A stretch of 39,421 nt of DNA from the NCBI GenBank assembly GCA_003166865.1, contig PMUP01000023.1, forward strand, positions 5,295 through 44,715, written 5' to 3'. Positions 1 through 9,114 of the stretch are shown piece by piece; positions within the stretch are counted from its first letter, which is position 1, and each line of letters opens with the position of its first letter. A model generated the notes under the pieces. That model was given only the letters and a program-made list of their open reading frames with translations, searched no databases and was not told where the DNA came from. Position numbers and translations under genes: made by a program. The DNA is from Bryobacterales bacterium (GTDB lineage Bacteria > Acidobacteriota > Terriglobia > Bryobacterales > Bryobacteraceae).

Positions 1-468
1 GACAACGCGCAGGTGGATGAAGTGGCGCGCCAGTCGATCGAACCCTTCGAGCGAAAAGGCGAGAGTCCGTATCAGGTCCAGTACGATCTGCAAGACTTGA
101 TGCAGGATCTGGTGGGCATCGTCCGCCGCCAGGAAGAGCTGGAGCGCGCGCTGGAGGGCCTCGCGAAACTCAGGGACCGCGCCGGCAAGGTGGGCATCTC
201 CGGCAATCGCGAATACAATCCAGGCTGGCACACCGCGCTCGATTTGACCAATCTGCTCACGGTGTCGGAAGCCGTCGCGCTCGCGGCGATGGAGCGTAAG
301 GAAAGCCGCGGCGCCCATTTCCGTGATGACTATCCGGAGAAGGATCCGGCCTACGAAACGTTCAATTTCATAATCAACAAAGGACCGGACGGCGCCATGA
401 AAATCGGGCGCGATCCGCTGCCGCCGATGACCGAAGAGCAGAAGCAAATTATCGAGGAGATGAAATGA
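1..468 (+). CDS. sdhA: Succinate dehydrogenase/fumarate reductase flavoprotein subunit, C-terminal part
   Basis: The frame is open from base 1, so the gene begins upstream and only about 155 C-terminal residues are visible. They match the SdhA/FrdA C-terminal helical domain: a long charged helix, then the stretch GWHTALDLTNLLTVSEAVA, the conserved ESRGAHFRDDYPE segment (the Arg/His/Arg region near the flavin and dicarboxylate site in this family), and the usual W-less tail. In the family this subunit carries covalent FAD and oxidises succinate (or reduces fumarate) on the cytoplasmic face of the membrane, passing electrons to SdhB. The stop codon overlaps the sdhB start by four bases (ATGA), so the two are translationally coupled. 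The FAD-binding His and Rossmann segment lie outside the window, so direction (succinate oxidation or fumarate reduction) cannot be decided here. Confidence 0.93.
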   Translation, partial: DNAQVDEVARQSIEPFERKGESPYQVQYDLQDLMQDLVGIVRRQEELERALEGLAKLRDRAGKVGISGNREYNPGWHTALDLTNLLTVSEAVALAAMERKESRGAHFRDDYPEKDPAYETFNFIINKGPDGAMKIGRDPLPPMTEEQKQIIEEMK

Positions 469-1211
469 GTACGGCAACCTTTCGGATTTGGCGCGGCGAT
501 AAGTCTGGCGGCCGGTTCCGCGACTATGCGACAGAAATCTCCGAAGGCATGGTGGTGCTGGACGCCGTTCATCATATCCAGGCCGAGCACGCCAACGATC
601 TCGCCGTGCGCTGGAACTGCAAAGCGGGCAAGTGCGGTTCGTGTTCGGCCGAAATCAACGGCATGCCGAAGCTAATGTGCATGACGCGCCTGAACACGCT
701 GCCGCTCGATCAGCCCATTACCGTAGAGCCGATGAAGACCTTTCCGTTGATCAAGGATCTGGTCACCGACGTCTCCTGGAATTTCAAAGTGAAGATGGGC
801 ATCAAGAAGCTGAAGCCGCGCAAGCCCGACGCTGCGGACGGAACGTGGCGCATGGATCAGGCCGACATCGATCGTCCGCAAGAATTCCGCAAGTGCATCG
901 AGTGCTTCTTGTGCCAGGACGTCTGCCACGTGCTGCGCGATCACCAATTGTTCGACGAATTCATCGGGCCGCGTTTCTTGATTTACACCGCCGCGCTCGA
1001 AATGAATCCCATCGATACCGACGATCGCGTGCCGGATCTGCGTCGGAAAGACGGCATCGGCTATTGCAACATCACCAAGTGCTGCACCAAGGTTTGCCCG
1101 GAGAACATCACGATCACCGACAATGCGATTATTCCGCTGAAGGAGCGCGTAGTGGACCGCTATTTCGACCCGCTGGCCAAACTGTTCCGGGCTTTCGGCG
1201 CCGATAAGTAG
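465..1211 (+). CDS. sdhB: Succinate dehydrogenase/fumarate reductase iron-sulfur subunit
   Basis: This 248-residue protein has the full SdhB/FrdB layout. The N-terminal ferredoxin domain holds the [2Fe-2S] ligands C52, C57, C60 and C72 (CKAGKCGSC then C). The C-terminal domain has C144-x2-C147-x2-C150-x3-C154 and a second set at C201, C206/C207 and C211, the expected ligands for [4Fe-4S] and [3Fe-4S] centres. It relays electrons from the SdhA flavin to quinone through a membrane anchor. The ATG overlaps the sdhA stop (ATGA at 465-468). No membrane-anchor gene follows; in genomes of this type it usually precedes sdhA, so it probably lies upstream of the window. Length is normal and no cluster ligand is missing. 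Confidence 0.95.
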   Translation: MSTATFRIWRGDKSGGRFRDYATEISEGMVVLDAVHHIQAEHANDLAVRWNCKAGKCGSCSAEINGMPKLMCMTRLNTLPLDQPITVEPMKTFPLIKDLVTDVSWNFKVKMGIKKLKPRKPDAADGTWRMDQADIDRPQEFRKCIECFLCQDVCHVLRDHQLFDEFIGPRFLIYTAALEMNPIDTDDRVPDLRRKDGIGYCNITKCCTKVCPENITITDNAIIPLKERVVDRYFDPLAKLFRAFGADK

Positions 1212-1529
1212 TTAGGGGCAATCCGACGTTGGATCGCCTTTCTGCAAGGCGACAGCGGCGAGGATGCACAACTGCTGGATTAGACGCTGGAGGATCGGCA
1301 GGTATTGATGGTCACGCTGACCCATCATCGAGCTCACGTCTGGCTACTGCGCGCCAATGTGCCGGCAAAGCCTCGCAAAGCGCGGCTCGGGGATGCCCTG
1401 ATCGCGCAGAGTTGCATCGACTGGGGGATTCCGCTACTTACGCGAGACCGAGACTTCCGGGCGTTCGCGGACGCAGCCGTCCTCGACTTGGTGGTTGAGT
1501 TTAGCGGCCAAACCAACCGCGCTTCGTAG
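1212..1529 (+). pseudogene. PIN-domain (VapC-like) toxin remnant
   Basis: Directly after the sdhB stop, and in the same frame, the translation reads IRRWIAFLQGDSGEDAQLLD, then a TAG at 1281-1283, then TLEDRQVLMV and, further on, GDALIAQSCIDWGIPLLTRDRDF. The last block is the typical C-terminal half of a PIN-domain ribonuclease (acidic residue in GDALIA, then TRDRDF). The middle part (about 1315-1385) does not look like a PIN domain and is probably degraded or partly deleted. No start codon precedes the remnant except the sdhB frame itself, the N-terminal catalytic Asp is not visible, and there is an in-frame stop, so I call it a decayed toxin gene. No antitoxin is next to it. The 3' end runs about 29 bases into the convergent broken kinase gene. 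The family call rests on pattern recognition of short motifs. Confidence 0.6.
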
Positions 1530-4122
1530 GGGCGAAGCCGTCCAGAATCCAGATATCGGAAGTCGTCTTGGCCACCGTCGTCGCGAAGCTTTTTTCGTCG
1601 GGCGCCAGGCTGCCGCTCAAGCAATAGGACCTATCGACCTCAAAAGTTATACCGGGCCCGAGATCGGCAATTTTTCGCGTTGCGCTCGTTCGCACATCAA
1701 TGGCATCCAGCCGCGCTCGGTCGCTCAAGGAGGAAGCGATATAAATCGTCGAAGAGTCGCGCGACCAGACCATGACGAAATTCGTCGCGGAAGTTCGCAC
1801 CGGACTGGGCAGCTTGCGCGACTCCTTCCCATCCGGCGAAATCAAAAGGATGGCGGACTCGCTCGGAACCCCGCAGGCGATCCAGCGTCCGTCCGGAGAC
1901 CAAGCCGGAGCGGTGCTGCAGGCTGTCCCAAGGAAGTTGGGGCCGCGATCGCTTCCGATCTTCACAAGGGCGAGCTGCCCTCCCGCCCCCAAGACGGCTA
2001 GTGAATTCCCGTCCGGCGACCAGGAGAAGCCGTTGGCCTGAGGGCTGCCCGATACTGGCACGGACGCGGGACGACCGCCAGTGGCTGGAGAAATCCAAAG
2101 AGCCCCCAGAGATTTGCTGGCTGCACGGCCATAAGCAACGCGTCCACCGTCGGGCGATATCGCGGCATTGTAGATACCCAGCGTAGGGTCGTCGGGGAAA
2201 TCGGTTTGTGTGACAATAGGGCGCTCCCAATCTCCTTGGGCGTCTCTCAGCCAGCCTTCATCTTGCCCGGATCGGTCGGTAATAAAAGCCATCCGGCCCG
2301 AAAGTGACCAAGAGGGCGGAAGATTCGTTTCGGGCTGTTGCCAAAATCGGCTGAATTGGTGAACCATCCAAGGGAACTGAAACGATGTCATAGTCCTCAT
2401 TGCCGCTGCTGAAAGCTATGCGATGGCCGTCCGGAGACACGGCGGGACTATCGTCGTCTCCCATTGGCGGCGCGGTTACCCGTTCGAGAATTTCGCCTTT
2501 GGTGTCGGCAGCCCAAAGACTTCCTTCCATTGCCATGAGAAGATGCTTGGAATCGGGCATCCAATCGAATTGAGGCACTACTGTGAGATGCCGGTTCGAG
2601 AATAGCCTGCGCGGGGCCGAATGACCCTCGGGCCAAGGGATAAGCCAGAACTCGGTGCCTCCGGTCTTTTGGAACGAAAGGCCGATGTTAGCGCCATCGG
2701 GAGAGAATCGAATCGAGTTCAATTGATACGCTTCGTCGTTGCCGAACGCTGGTTCGTACTTCCGCGGGGGGGCGCCCGCGGGTGATGAGATCCAGAGCGA
2801 TGAGCTAAATTTCTTGTCCTGCCGGATTTGCCGCCAAAGCGCGAAGGCTTTGCCGTCACCGGAGAGAGAAGCCGCGTTGATCGGCATGCCGGGAAAGACT
2901 TCCTGCGGTTCACCGCCCGCTACGGCCACGGACCACAGCCTGTTCGGCCGCCGGCCAATGAAGAAGATCCGGTTCCCTTCCGGCGACCAGATGGGGCGGC
3001 CGGTAAGAAAGTCGACGCCATCCGGCATTTTCGTCAACTGCACCGCTACAGGCGCATCGAGCGCACGCAACATCAATTGATATTGCCGGCCAACGCGCTT
3101 CAAATACGCGATGCTCTTTCCGTCAGGGGACCAGGAAGGATTGATCTCCGGTTCGGCATCGGTAGCAAACGGCGTGTAGTGATAGCGCGACAGATCCAAC
3201 GCTGGTGGCCGCGTGAACCACAGCGCTGCAAAGGTAATCGCCAGTGCTGATGGAATCGCGATTGCCGCGGCTAGCAACCATCGGTGGCGCGAAACCGGAG
3301 CGGCCACGATCTTCGACGCGCCGGTGGACCCGGAGAGAGATCGGAGAGCAAACGCCAAATCGCGCGCGGATTGGAAGCGCTCCTGCGGCTTCTTCTCCAG
3401 TGTACGATCTGCCGCAGACCCGCACGCACGCTGTCCGGCAATTCGGGCGGATCTTCCCGCAGGATCGCGGTCATCATATCGGCCGATGATTCGCCTTGGA
3501 ATGCCCGCTTGCCCGACAACAGCTCGTATAGGATGATGCCCAAGCTGAAGATGTCCGAGCGGTGATCCACCACCTGTCCGCGGACCTGTTCGGGCGACAT
3601 ATAGCCCGGTGTGCCCATCACGGTTCCAGGGTCCGTCATCGTGCGGGTTTCTTGGTTGGCCGAGCGAGTGGGCACTCTCGCGAGACCAAAATCGAGGATC
3701 TTGACCCGGCCGTCGCGCGTCAACAAAACGTTGTCCGGCTTGAGATCCCGATGCGTGATACCGGCGTCGTGCGCCGCCGCCAAACCATCGGCGATTTGCG
3801 CCACCACCTCCACCGTCTTCCGCTGCGTGAGATGGGCGTCACGCAACGATTCCCCCTCCACGATCTCGGTCACCATGTAGTCGTCGCCGACATCGAAAAC
3901 ACTCAGAATGTTGGGATGATTCAGCGCGGCCACGGCACGAGCTGCTTCTTCGAAACGATGGCGGCGCGCAGCGTCATGCGCAACCTCGGCGGGCAGCACC
4001 TTCACGGCCACATCGCGGTCCAGACGCGTATCGCGAGCGCGGTAAACCTCGCCCATACCTCCGGCGCCGATCGGCCCAATGATCTGGTAGGGACCCAGGC
4101 GCGTGGAACTGGTCAGCGGCAC
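1501..4122 (-). pseudogene. Ser/Thr protein kinase with TolB-like C-terminal domain, broken by two frameshifts
   Basis: Three overlapping reverse-strand frames together make one protein of about 870 residues. Frame one (4122 down to about 3400, GTG start) is a Hanks-type kinase domain: glycine loop GAGGMGEVY, Lys41, HRDLKPDN (Asp126), DFG (Asp144) and SPEQ. At about 3398-3410 the frame changes: the kinase frame turns into Arg/Ser-rich nonsense while another frame continues with [19 protein letters not shown], the expected end of the domain. That second frame holds a transmembrane helix ([20 protein letters not shown]) and TolB/WD-like SPDG repeats. At about 2310-2335 it shifts again into a third frame that carries the remaining repeats to the stop at 1501. 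The intact gene at 31251-33863 has the same architecture. Either the gene is dead or the consensus has two small indels here. Its kinase domain alone could still be made. Confidence 0.85.
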
Positions 4123-4154
4123 GTGATTGAGTCAAGTCTAGCAGCCCGAGCACC

Positions 4155-4163
4155 TGATACAAT
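4155..4163 (+). promoter_or_regulatory. Extended -10 promoter candidate for the purQLF operon
   Basis: TGATACAAT matches the extended -10 pattern TGn-TAnnnT and ends 11 bases before the purQ ATG, which would put transcription start about five bases upstream of the start codon. I see no convincing -35 at 16-18 bp and no purine-box-like palindrome or riboswitch in the 52-bp gap to the divergent kinase gene. Confidence 0.45.
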
Positions 4164-4174
4164 GAAACATCCCG

Positions 4175-4876
4175 ATGAAGTTTGGCGTCGTCGTGTTTCC
4201 CGGCAGCAATCGCGATCACGACGCTTGGTACGCGGTCTCGCAGGTTCTCGGGCAAGATACCGAAATCATCTGGCACGATGCCACGAGCGTCGGCGACGTT
4301 GACGCCTTGATCCTTCCCGGCGGTTTTTCCTACGGCGACTATCTGCGCTGCGGGGCCATCGCGAAATTCTCGCCCGTGATGCAGAGTATTCGAAAGTTCG
4401 CCGCTGATGGTGGACTGGTGCTGGGCATCTGCAACGGATTCCAGATTCTGGTGGAAAGCGGGCTGTTGCCCGGCGCGCTGGTGCGGAATCACGGGCTCAA
4501 GTTCGTCTGCAAGCACGTGCCCCTGCGCGTTGAGACCACCAATTCTCCGTTTACCTCAGAAGCTCGAAAGGGCCAGCGCCTGCTGGTTCCCATTGCACAC
4601 GGTGAAGGCTGCTATATCGCCGACGAGCGCACTCTCGATCAGTTGGAAGCGGAGGAACGTGTCACGCTGCGGTATCTTGAAAATCCGAATGGCTCCCTGC
4701 GCGACATCGCCGGTATTTTGAACGAAGGCCGCAATGTCATGGGGCTGATGCCGCATCCGGAGGACGCCATCGAGCCGCTGATGGGATCGAGCGACGGCAT
4801 TGTGATTTTTCAGTCCATGATTTCTCAAACTAGTATTTCGGCATTGGCCGGCGGCGCACTAGCGGCAAAACACTAG
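4175..4876 (+). CDS. purQ: Phosphoribosylformylglycinamidine synthase, glutaminase subunit PurQ
   Basis: This 233-residue class I glutamine amidotransferase supplies ammonia to PurL for converting FGAR to FGAM, the fourth step of de novo purine synthesis. The family signature is complete: the nucleophile Cys86 in GICNGFQ, the catalytic pair His194 and Glu196 in MPHPEDA, and the N-terminal [10 protein letters not shown] and [12 protein letters not shown] segments. It is followed after three bases by purL, so the pair is an operon. The ATG at 4175 is the natural start, since the family begins directly with a beta strand like [10 protein letters not shown]. The C-terminal about 12 residues ([14 protein letters not shown]) extend slightly beyond most family members. 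The small partner PurS, normally required with this short PurQ/PurL type, is not adjacent. Confidence 0.97.
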   Translation: MKFGVVVFPGSNRDHDAWYAVSQVLGQDTEIIWHDATSVGDVDALILPGGFSYGDYLRCGAIAKFSPVMQSIRKFAADGGLVLGICNGFQILVESGLLPGALVRNHGLKFVCKHVPLRVETTNSPFTSEARKGQRLLVPIAHGEGCYIADERTLDQLEAEERVTLRYLENPNGSLRDIAGILNEGRNVMGLMPHPEDAIEPLMGSSDGIVIFQSMISQTSISALAGGALAAKH

Positions 4877-4879
4877 CGA

Positions 4880-7090
4880 ATGACGCCACAAGTTATCGAA
4901 GCCCACCAACTCACCGGGCCGGAATACGACAAGATTGTCTCCCTGCTCGGCCGCGAGCCCACCTACACCGAGCTCGGCATCTTCAGCGTGATGTGGAGCG
5001 AACATTGCTCGTATAAGAGTTCGCGCATTCATTTGAAGAAGCTCCCCACGCGTAGCAAACTGGTGCTGCAGGGTCCGGGCGAGAACGCGGGCATCATTGA
5101 TATCGGCGCTGGCTACGCGATCGCATTCAAGATCGAATCGCACAACCATCCGAGCTTCATCGAACCGTTCCAAGGCGCGGCCACCGGCGTCGGCGGCATC
5201 CTGCGCGATATTTTCACCATGGGCGCGCGGCCCATCGCCGTGCTGGACGCGATACGCTTCGGCCCGCTCGATATTCCGCGCAATCGCCGCATTCTCGAAG
5301 GCATTGTCTCGGGGATCGCGCACTATGGCAACTGCTTCGGCGTCCCGACCGTCGGCGGCGAGTGCGTCTTTGAAGAATGCTACAACGGCAATCCGCTGGT
5401 GAACGCGTTCGCCTTGGGTGTTTTCCGCAAGGACCAGGTGTTTTACGGGAAGGCCAAAGGCGTCGGCAACCCGGTGATTTATGTTGGCGCGAAGACCGGC
5501 CGCGACGGCATTCACGGCGCTTCAATGGCATCGGCCGAGTTCACCGAGGAATCCAAGCAGAAGCGTCCCAACGTGCAAGTCGGCGACCCGTTTCTTGAAA
5601 AGCTCCTGCTCGAAGCATGTCTCGAAGCGATGCAGACCGGCGCGATTGTCGGTATCCAGGACATGGGCGCCGCGGGCTTGACGTGCTCCACCTGCGAGAT
5701 GGGAAGCCGCGCAGGCACGGGCGTCGAAATCGATCTAAAATTAGTCCCGCAACGCGAGACCGGCATGACGCCCTACGAAATCATGCTCTCGGAATCGCAA
5801 GAGCGCATGCTGCTGGTGGCGGAGCAGGGCCGCGAAGACGAAGTATTCGCCGTCTTTCACAAGTGGGGACTCGACGCGGTCACCATTGGCCATGTCACGC
5901 CCGACGGAATTTTGCGCGTGAAGGATCACGGCGAGATAGTGGCGGAGATTCCGAATCGCGCGCTCGCCGACGAAGCCCCTGTCTATGATCGGGCGCATAC
6001 CAATCCCGCGCGAGTGGCTCCTCTCGAAGCGCCGGAAATCCCAAATAGTTCCACTCCCGCCGCCATTCGCGCCGATCTCATCGCGCTGTTGAGCTCCGGC
6101 GATCTTTGCTCGAAGCGCTGGATTTGGGAGCAGTACGATTACCTGGTGCGCAGCAGCACGCTTGCCGGACCCACGGCGGACGCCGCAATCGTGCGCGTGA
6201 AAGAGACCGGCACTTCGATCGCGATTTCGCTCGACGGCAACGGCCGCTACTGTGTGCTGGACCCTCGCGAAGGCGCCAAGCTGATGGTCGCTGAATGCTG
6301 CCGCAATGTTTCCACCGCCGGCGCGCTTCCAGTCGCCGCGACCAACAACCTCAACTTCGGCAACCCCGAGCGGCCCGAGATCATGGCGCAACTGGTGGAA
6401 TCCATCGAAGGCATGGCCGAGGCGTGCGAGTTTTTCGAAACACCAATCACGGGCGGCAATGTCAGCCTGTACAACGAGACGCTTGGTGAAGCAATTTTCC
6501 CGACGCCGGTGATGGGCATCGTCGGGCTCATGAAGACCGCCCAGCCAACTCCTATTCACTTCCCGAAGCCTGGCCTCGCGATCATCTTGCTGGGTGGCTT
6601 CGGAGAATGGGACGAAGAGCACCTGGGAGGAACCCAGTACGCTAAGGTCATTCTCCAGAAGCTCTGGGGTTCGCCACCCAGGCTCGACATGCCGTACGAG
6701 AAGCGCGTGCACAGCGCCATCCGCGAAATTGTCTCCGCCCGCCTGGCTGACGCGGCGCATGATTTGAGCGACGGCGGCCTCGCGATCGCGCTGTGCGAAA
6801 GCTCTTTCGGGTACGCTGGGATCGGCGCGTGCGTCGAAATTCCGGCCAGCCCGCGCCCGGAGTTCGCGCTGTTTCACGAAGGCCCTTCTCGCATCCTGGT
6901 GGCCACGTCTCAGCCCGAAAAAGTTATGGAAATCGCGCGAAAGAATTCGGTTGAAGCGCCGCGCATCGGTGTTACGATGAAGGAGCGGTTACGAATCGAT
7001 TGCGATTCGCAAACCTTGCTGGATTGCGACCTGACGGAGTTGAGGCAACCTTGGGAAACTTCACTCGAACGCCTGCTGCACCAGCAGTAA
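4880..7090 (+). CDS. purL: Phosphoribosylformylglycinamidine synthase subunit PurL (small type)
   Basis: At 736 residues this is the short, three-component type PurL that works with PurQ and PurS, not the 1,300-residue proteobacterial fusion. It uses ATP and PurQ-derived ammonia to make FGAM from FGAR. Visible hallmarks are [12 protein letters not shown] near residue 35, the nucleotide/Mg segment [20 protein letters not shown] followed by [31 protein letters not shown] in the middle, and the second-half repeat NNLNFGNPE and GGNVSLYNE. Both AIRS-like halves are present and full length. The start is three bases after the purQ stop. The 3' end overlaps the preferred purF start by 40 bases, so purQ, purL and purF are probably co-transcribed. 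Confidence 0.97.
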   Translation: MTPQVIEAHQLTGPEYDKIVSLLGREPTYTELGIFSVMWSEHCSYKSSRIHLKKLPTRSKLVLQGPGENAGIIDIGAGYAIAFKIESHNHPSFIEPFQGAATGVGGILRDIFTMGARPIAVLDAIRFGPLDIPRNRRILEGIVSGIAHYGNCFGVPTVGGECVFEECYNGNPLVNAFALGVFRKDQVFYGKAKGVGNPVIYVGAKTGRDGIHGASMASAEFTEESKQKRPNVQVGDPFLEKLLLEACLEAMQTGAIVGIQDMGAAGLTCSTCEMGSRAGTGVEIDLKLVPQRETGMTPYEIMLSESQERMLLVAEQGREDEVFAVFHKWGLDAVTIGHVTPDGILRVKDHGEIVAEIPNRALADEAPVYDRAHTNPARVAPLEAPEIPNSSTPAAIRADLIALLSSGDLCSKRWIWEQYDYLVRSSTLAGPTADAAIVRVKETGTSIAISLDGNGRYCVLDPREGAKLMVAECCRNVSTAGALPVAATNNLNFGNPERPEIMAQLVESIEGMAEACEFFETPITGGNVSLYNETLGEAIFPTPVMGIVGLMKTAQPTPIHFPKPGLAIILLGGFGEWDEEHLGGTQYAKVILQKLWGSPPRLDMPYEKRVHSAIREIVSARLADAAHDLSDGGLAIALCESSFGYAGIGACVEIPASPRPEFALFHEGPSRILVATSQPEKVMEIARKNSVEAPRIGVTMKERLRIDCDSQTLLDCDLTELRQPWETSLERLLHQQ

Positions 7091-8514
7091 GAGAAATCCA
7101 AAGCGACAAGCTGCGCGAGGAGTGCGGCGTCTTCGCCATTCACGGCCACAGCGAGGCGGCCAACTTGGCGTATCTGGGTCTCTATGCCTTACAGCACCGC
7201 GGCCAGGAGAGCGCTGGAATCGCCACCAGCGATCATCGTGAGATCCGCTGTTCCAAGTCGATGGGGCATGTCGCCGATATCTTCACACCCGAGCAGATCG
7301 CGAGTCTTCCCGGAAATATGGCCATCGGCCACACGCGTTATTCGACGGCCGGCGATACGGTGCTGCTGAACGCTCAGCCGTTCCTGGTCGCGTGCAACAA
7401 GGGACAGATCGCGGTGGCGCACAACGGCAACATCACCAACGCCGCGGAGCTCAAGCGCGAGCTGGAGCGCGAAGGGTCCATCTTCCAGGCATCCAGCGAT
7501 ACCGAAGTGGTTCTGCACTTAGTGGCGCGATCGCGCGAGCGGACCCTCGCGGGTGCATTGCGCGAAGCCCTGCTCCAACTGGAAGGCGCGTTTTCATTGG
7601 TGTTTCTGGCCAAGGACCGCGTGATCATCGCGCGCGATCCGCATGGATTCCGGCCACTCGCCTTTGGACAAATGCCATCGCCCGAAGGCGGAACGGCCTA
7701 TGTCTTCGCGTCCGAAACTTGCGCCTTCGATCTCATCAACGCCGAATATGTCAACGACGTGGAGCCAGGTGAAATGGTGTGCGTCGGACCCGAGGGCTTG
7801 ACCCGCGAACGCTGGGCCCCGGCAGCGCCGCAAGCTCACTGCGTTTTCGAGCACGTGTACTTCTCGCGGCCCGATTCCATCGTGTTCGGGCGCTCTGTTG
7901 GACAGTCGCGCGAAAACCTGGGCCGCCTGTTGGCCCGCGAATCCGCGGTGCCTGCCGATGTCGTGGTTCCGGTGCCCGACTCCGGAGTGGCTGCTGCAAT
8001 TGGCTTCGCCTCGGAATCCAATATTCCGTTCCGGCAAGCGCTGATCCGCAATCACTATGTCGGACGCACGTTCATCGAGCCATCGCAAGCCATTCGCGAC
8101 TTTGGCGTTAAGCTGAAGCTCAATCCGGTGCGCCATCAGTTGGAAGGCAAGCGCGTGATTTTGGTGGACGATTCCATCGTGCGTGGGACAACTAGTCGTA
8201 AGATTGTGCGTATGGTTCGCAATGCGGGCGCGCGCGAAGTGCACCTGCGCATCTCTTGTCCACCTACCATTTCGCCTTGCTTCTATGGTGTGGATACACC
8301 GTGCAAGAGCGAGCTGATCGCCGCCAATCAGTCGATCGAAGAGATCCGCCAGTTTGTCGAAGCCGACTCGCTGGCCTATCTTTCGCTGGATTCTCTCCGC
8401 AAAGCCGTGTCCGACACGAAAGGCGAATATTGCTACGCCTGTTACACGGGCGACTATCCCACCGAACTGCTGCAGATCGAAGAGTTAACCGCCGCCGGCC
8501 GGGTCCGCCGCTAG
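7051..8514 (+). CDS. purF: Amidophosphoribosyltransferase PurF
   Basis: PurF makes 5-phosphoribosylamine from PRPP and glutamine, the first committed purine step. The N-terminal Ntn glutaminase begins at the conserved [11 protein letters not shown]; the Cys in it is residue 25 with the start chosen here and would become the N-terminal nucleophile after propeptide removal. The C-terminal phosphoribosyltransferase domain carries the PRPP loop [14 protein letters not shown]-terminal cysteines typical of the Bacillus-type Fe-S PurF are visible ([12 protein letters not shown] and YCYACYTG). The frame is open further into purL. I chose TTG at 7051 because GAGG lies five bases upstream and gives a propeptide of about 24 residues; another TTG at 7000 is possible but has its AGGAG 14 bases away. 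The exact start is uncertain, the identity is not. Confidence 0.95.
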   Translation: MGNFTRTPAAPAVREIQSDKLREECGVFAIHGHSEAANLAYLGLYALQHRGQESAGIATSDHREIRCSKSMGHVADIFTPEQIASLPGNMAIGHTRYSTAGDTVLLNAQPFLVACNKGQIAVAHNGNITNAAELKRELEREGSIFQASSDTEVVLHLVARSRERTLAGALREALLQLEGAFSLVFLAKDRVIIARDPHGFRPLAFGQMPSPEGGTAYVFASETCAFDLINAEYVNDVEPGEMVCVGPEGLTRERWAPAAPQAHCVFEHVYFSRPDSIVFGRSVGQSRENLGRLLARESAVPADVVVPVPDSGVAAAIGFASESNIPFRQALIRNHYVGRTFIEPSQAIRDFGVKLKLNPVRHQLEGKRVILVDDSIVRGTTSRKIVRMVRNAGAREVHLRISCPPTISPCFYGVDTPCKSELIAANQSIEEIRQFVEADSLAYLSLDSLRKAVSDTKGEYCYACYTGDYPTELLQIEELTAAGRVRR

Positions 8515-8534
8515 TCCCGAATCGCTTTAGCGCA

Positions 8535-8569
8535 AGAGTACAATCAAAGCCCCGGAGAGTACAATCAAA
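8535..8569 (+). promoter_or_regulatory. Duplicated -10 element upstream of the Uma2-type gene
   Basis: The 14-base sequence AGAGTACAATCAAA occurs at 8535-8548 and again at 8556-8569, a 21-base spaced direct repeat. Each copy contains TACAAT, a good -10 hexamer. The second TACAAT (8560-8565) ends six bases before the ATG at 8572, which would make the mRNA leaderless. The first would give a start about 21 bases further up. No clear -35 is seen. Confidence 0.5.
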
Positions 8570-8571
8570 CT

Positions 8572-9114
8572 ATGGGCACAACCACGACGCTGGTAACAGT
8601 CCCGGAGTTCCTTGCGATGCCTGAGCCCGAAGGCGAACGCCTGGAGCTGATCGGGGGCGAGATTGTCAGCATGAGTTTCGGGCACATTCCGCATGAGGTC
8701 GTAAAGAAGAACATAAACAAGATTCTGGTCCTCTGGCTGGCGCAGAATTCGCAGGCGGAGTTGTTCGCCGAGAGCATGTATCATGTCGATGACTATAACG
8801 CTCTTATGCCGGATCTGAGCGTCTTGTTCCCTGGCCGAACCGGTCCAGGCAGCACAGGATGGATTCAAGGCGCTCCGGAAATAGCGATTGAGGTGGTTTC
8901 TTCAGAGCCCGCCGCGCGCCTCGAGAACAAAATCGAGCTTTATCTCTCGCACGGTTGCAAATCCGTCTGGGTCGTCTATCCGCAGCGGCGCGTGGTACGA
9001 ATCTTCGACTCGGCAGGCGGCGCCAAGAAATTCGAGCGCGACCAGCCGCTCACCGATCCCGCCGTTCTTCCCGGCTTCAGTATTCCAACATCGGCGATCT
9101 TCGAGGGTGTCTAG
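8572..9114 (+). CDS. Uma2-family (DUF820) PD-(D/E)XK nuclease-like protein
   Basis: This 180-residue protein has the Uma2 layout: an N-terminal FLAMPEPEGERLELIGGEIV segment, then MPDLSVLF (the PD acidic residue), PEIAIEVVSSE (the E of the fold), and ENKIELYLSHGCKSVWVVYP, which contributes the conserved Lys and the family's typical core strand. The fold is that of restriction-endonuclease-like nucleases, and the predicted active-site residues are all present. The biological role of the family is poorly known; it is often multicopy and sometimes linked to mobile DNA. It sits alone after the purine operon with its own promoter candidate and overlaps the next gene by eight bases if that gene starts at GTG 9107. 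Nothing in it suggests truncation. Confidence 0.85.
   Translation: MGTTTTLVTVPEFLAMPEPEGERLELIGGEIVSMSFGHIPHEVVKKNINKILVLWLAQNSQAELFAESMYHVDDYNALMPDLSVLFPGRTGPGSTGWIQGAPEIAIEVVSSEPAARLENKIELYLSHGCKSVWVVYPQRRVVRIFDSAGGAKKFERDQPLTDPAVLPGFSIPTSAIFEGV

Noticed and set aside
5741-6877. Long reverse-strand open frame opposite purL
   Set aside because: It lies wholly within the conserved purL gene on the other strand and its translation has no family-like motifs; it is a product of the GC-biased codons.
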